Position numbers and translations under genes: made by a program. 8,742 bases of DNA, from positions 1 to 8,742 of the forward strand of contig CAZVCJ010000168.1 of assembly GCA_964625745.1 (NCBI GenBank). The letters run 5' to 3'. Of the stretch, positions 5,902 to 8,742 are shown in pieces (within the stretch, counting starts at the first letter, position 1; each line of letters opens with the position of its first letter). The DNA is from CAZVCJ01 sp964625745. GTDB lineage: Bacteria; Chloroflexota; Anaerolineae; VGOG01. The notes beneath the pieces were generated by a model. The model was not told the origin of the DNA, did no database searches, and saw only the letters and a list, made by a program, of their open reading frames with translations.

Positions 5902-6212
5902 TGACGATGCCCCTTTACCGCTCGTGATCTCATCAACTGCGTGTGCCTCCCCGAAAACTTCCAACCGCCCAACGCTTGCTCTGATGTTTTACGGCTTACG
6001 TTTGACGTTTGACGTTTGAGCTTTAGCGCGATAGCCACCGCGATGGCGGCTGCCAACTCCTTCTCCCTTTGCGGGAGTGTCTCCTCCTCCTCAACTGTCT
6101 TGGGCCTGAACAGCCTCTCCAGCACCATCGCTGCCAACATGAGGATCAACAGAGCGGCGAAGAGGATCGTCATCCCCAGTACTGTTATGTACACGCCTTG
6201 CATCGTGGCCAT
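5898..6212 (-). CDS. OadG/MmdD-like small membrane subunit of a biotin-dependent decarboxylase
   Basis: A 104-residue protein with a single N-terminal helix (about 7-32, YITVLGMTILFAALLILMLA), an acidic segment EEEE (41-44) and an Ala-rich AAAIAVAIAL stretch (54-63). The C-terminal GGWKFSGRHTQLMRSR is typical of the OadG/MmdD family tail. These subunits assemble and anchor sodium-pumping oxaloacetate or methylmalonyl-CoA decarboxylases. Between the Ala-rich part and the tail is a linker (about 66-79, KRQTSNVSRKTSEQ) encoded by tandem 7-base repeats and so probably acquired. The start at 6212 is provisional: neither it nor the in-frame ATG at 6203 has a clear ribosome binding site, because the upstream gap is filled with AT-rich repeats. 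The stop overlaps the biotin carrier start (ATGA). It lies 86 bases after the carboxyltransferase gene. Confidence 0.82.
   Translation of the reverse strand: MATMQGVYITVLGMTILFAALLILMLAAMVLERLFRPKTVEEEETLPQREKELAAAIAVAIALKLKRQTSNVSRKTSEQALGGWKFSGRHTQLMRSRAVKGHRQ
5910..5916 (-). promoter_or_regulatory. Ribosome binding site of the biotin carrier gene
   Basis: AAAGGGG on the minus strand, 8 bases before the ATG at 5901 and inside the end of the OadG-like gene, supports this start over the longer open frame. Confidence 0.65.
5991..6018 (-). repeat. Tandem 7-base repeats in the OadG-like linker
   Basis: Three perfect copies of ACGTTTG on the plus strand (5998-6018), preceded by the degenerate ACGGCTT (5991-5997). 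On the coding strand they read CAAACGT repeats and encode the polar stretch QTSNVSRK. Because 7 is not a multiple of 3, each added unit shifts frame, so copy-number change here could switch the end of this gene and its coupling to the biotin carrier gene. Confidence 0.7.
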
Positions 6213-6216
6213 TTGA

Positions 6217-6290
6217 GTTGTGAGTTTCGAGTTATGAGTTTCGAGTTACGGAATGATAAACCCGAAACTCAAAACTCAGGAACTCGAAAC
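6217..6290. repeat. GAGTTTCGAGTT-type intergenic repeat tract
   Basis: Two direct 14-base units, GTTGTGAGTTTCGA (6217-6230) and GTTATGAGTTTCGA (6231-6244), are followed by inverted pieces: CGAAACTC (6263-6270) and AACTCGAAAC (6281-6290). The tract fills the gap between the carboxyltransferase and OadG-like genes and is markedly more AT-rich than the neighbouring coding sequence. It displaces any recognisable ribosome binding site for the OadG-like gene. Confidence 0.7.
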
Positions 6291-6298
6291 CCTCCTTT

Positions 6299-7849
<1,551 letters not shown>

Positions 7850-7853
7850 ATAA

Positions 7854-7860
7854 CCTCCCC
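7854..7860 (-). promoter_or_regulatory. Ribosome binding site of the carboxyltransferase gene
   Basis: GGGGAGG on the minus strand, 4 bases before the ATG at 7849, decides this start over the open frame that continues upstream to 7975 with no family likeness. Confidence 0.75.
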
Positions 7861-7984
7861 GGTAACTTGCGTCCTGGCTTTGTTTCAATGCGATGTCTCC
7901 GACCCGGTCAGGATACCTAACTTCGCAAGGGCACTTTTGGCAAGGACTCGTCCATTTTGTCTTACCTGAACTCAACTGTTTGGC

Positions 7985-8035
7985 AAGGTCTCCCGACCGC
8001 AGCCGGTGGGCCTTAGGGCTCGGTCGGGAGACCTT
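7985..8035. repeat. 51-base palindromic repeat upstream of the carboxyltransferase gene
   Basis: AAGGTCTCCCGACCG (7985-7999) and CGGTCGGGAGACCTT (8021-8035) are perfect 15-base inverted copies around a 21-base centre that has a small inner stem of its own (AGCC/GGGCT). It lies in the 230-base gap between the acyl-CoA dehydrogenase and the carboxyltransferase gene. It could act as an RNA hairpin separating their expression, but no U tract follows. In the rest of the gap I see only the carboxyltransferase ribosome binding site and no convincing promoter. Confidence 0.85.
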
Positions 8036-8079
8036 CGCTCAACGAGAAACCTGGTTCGGGCTTGTTCAGGTCAGGTGAT

Positions 8080-8742
8080 CTACCGCAAGATCTGGTCGGC
8101 GATCACCACGCGCTGGATCTCGCTGGTGCCCTCGTAGATGCGGGTGATCCGCGCATCGCGGTAGTAGCGCTCCACGGGATAATCCTTGACGTAGCCATAG
8201 CCGCCGTGGATCTGGATCGCCAGGTCGGTCACCCAACTGGCCGTCTCCGAGGCATAGAGCTTGGCCATAGCTGCTTCCTTGCTATATCGCGCACCGGTCT
8301 CCTTGGCCCTGTCCTTGGCCAGAGCGGCGTTGTAGACCAGCAGCCGCGATGCCTCGATACGAGTGGCCATGTCGGCCAGCATCCACTGGATGCCCTGGAA
8401 TTTGGCGATGGACCGGCCAAACTGCTCGCGGGCTTTGGCGTACTCCAGCGCGGCCTCATAGGCGGCTTCAGCGATGCCTAGCGCCTGCGCACCAACGCTG
8501 ATGCGCCCGGCGTCGAGATCAGTCAAGGCGATCTTGAAGCCCTGGCCCTCCTCTCCCAGTCGGTTGGCGACGGGTACCCGACAATCCTCGAATACCAGCT
8601 CGGAGGTGTCTGAGGCGCGGATGCCCAGCTTGTTTTCCTCCTTGCCCACCGAGAACCCAGGCGTGCCCTTCTCGACCAGAAGCGCGGTGGTGCCCCGGTA
8701 CCCCTTGCTTTTGTCCGTCACGCCAAAGAGAAGAATGACATC
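8080..8742 (-). CDS. Acyl-CoA dehydrogenase, C-terminal part (runs off the window)
   Basis: The last 220 residues of a flavin-dependent acyl-CoA dehydrogenase, which oxidises an acyl-CoA to the trans-2-enoyl-CoA and passes electrons to electron transfer flavoprotein. The fragment opens in the middle beta domain (VTDKSKG.RG..ALLVEKGTPGFSVG), then KLGIRASDTSELVFEDCRVP, GEEGQGFK.AL..LD.GRI and the C-terminal helical domain with REQFG, FQGIQWMLADMA and HGGYGYVKDYPVERYYRDARI. The end YEGTSEIQR holds the catalytic Glu (residue 204 of the fragment). The Glu in this place and the overall wording are those of short-chain enzymes such as butyryl-CoA dehydrogenase; chain length is inferred. The N-terminal half and start lie beyond 8742. 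Its place before the carboxyltransferase genes suggests a shared role in short-chain fatty acid or amino acid breakdown. Confidence 0.93.
   Translation of the reverse strand, partial: DVILLFGVTDKSKGYRGTTALLVEKGTPGFSVGKEENKLGIRASDTSELVFEDCRVPVANRLGEEGQGFKIALTDLDAGRISVGAQALGIAEAAYEAALEYAKAREQFGRSIAKFQGIQWMLADMATRIEASRLLVYNAALAKDRAKETGARYSKEAAMAKLYASETASWVTDLAIQIHGGYGYVKDYPVERYYRDARITRIYEGTSEIQRVVIADQILR

Noticed and set aside
7850..7975. N-terminal extension of the carboxyltransferase to 7975
   Set aside because: The family N-terminus begins at 7849 with a strong GGGGAGG site; the upstream residues, rich in Cys and Lys, have no likeness to the family.
7940..7980. Possible promoter (TTGCCA with a weak -10 about 17 bases on) upstream of the carboxyltransferase gene on the minus strand
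   Set aside because: The -10 candidate matches the consensus poorly, so it cannot be told from chance.

Overview
Every gene that can be supported in this window lies on the minus strand, so it is described here from high to low coordinates, which is the direction of transcription. The sequence is a bacterial chromosomal segment of moderately high GC. The gene set (acyl-CoA dehydrogenase, then carboxyltransferase, OadG-like membrane subunit and biotin carrier), together with a dense load of short palindromic repeats placed both between and inside genes, resembles genomes of the Chloroflexota, for example Anaerolineae. That placement rests on recalled similarity of the repeats and gene order; no marker gene here proves it.

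Region 1 (8742 to 5437) is a short-chain acyl-CoA / propionate module. The C-terminal half of an acyl-CoA dehydrogenase runs in from beyond the window. A 230-base gap carrying a large palindrome follows. Then come the beta-type carboxyltransferase (mmdA/pccB-like), a small one-helix OadG/MmdD-type subunit, and a biotin carrier protein with an intact EAMKMEN site. The last two overlap by ATGA. This order matches sodium-pumping methylmalonyl-CoA decarboxylase operons, but no ion-pumping beta subunit (mmdB/oadB) and no biotin carboxylase are present here, so the enzyme could work as a decarboxylase, transcarboxylase or carboxylase.

Region 2 (5421 to 4896) is a scar. Two palindromes stand back to back, followed by a 5'-truncated and frameshifted piece of a CPA1/NhaP-type sodium/proton antiporter. 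This is joined at a shared 6-base sequence to the C-terminal part of a DUF1232 (YkvA-like) membrane protein. The DUF1232 remnant ends in an ATGA overlap with the next gene.

Region 3 (4899 to 4) holds two ion-transport genes: an MgtA-type P-type ATPase of 873 residues, and a ClC chloride channel/transporter with two CBS domains and a TrkA-C (RCK_C) domain, 708 residues. They are separated by 147 bases with another palindromic repeat.

The most unusual feature is the repeat load. At least ten short repeat tracts of several unrelated sequence types occur in 8.7 kb, and five of them lie inside open reading frames without breaking them: three in mgtA, one in the biotin carrier linker and one in the OadG linker. 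One repeat type occurs twice and is read in two different frames. This resembles the in-frame palindromic elements known from Rickettsia. I see no CRISPR array, tRNA, rRNA, transposase, or recognisable defence system.
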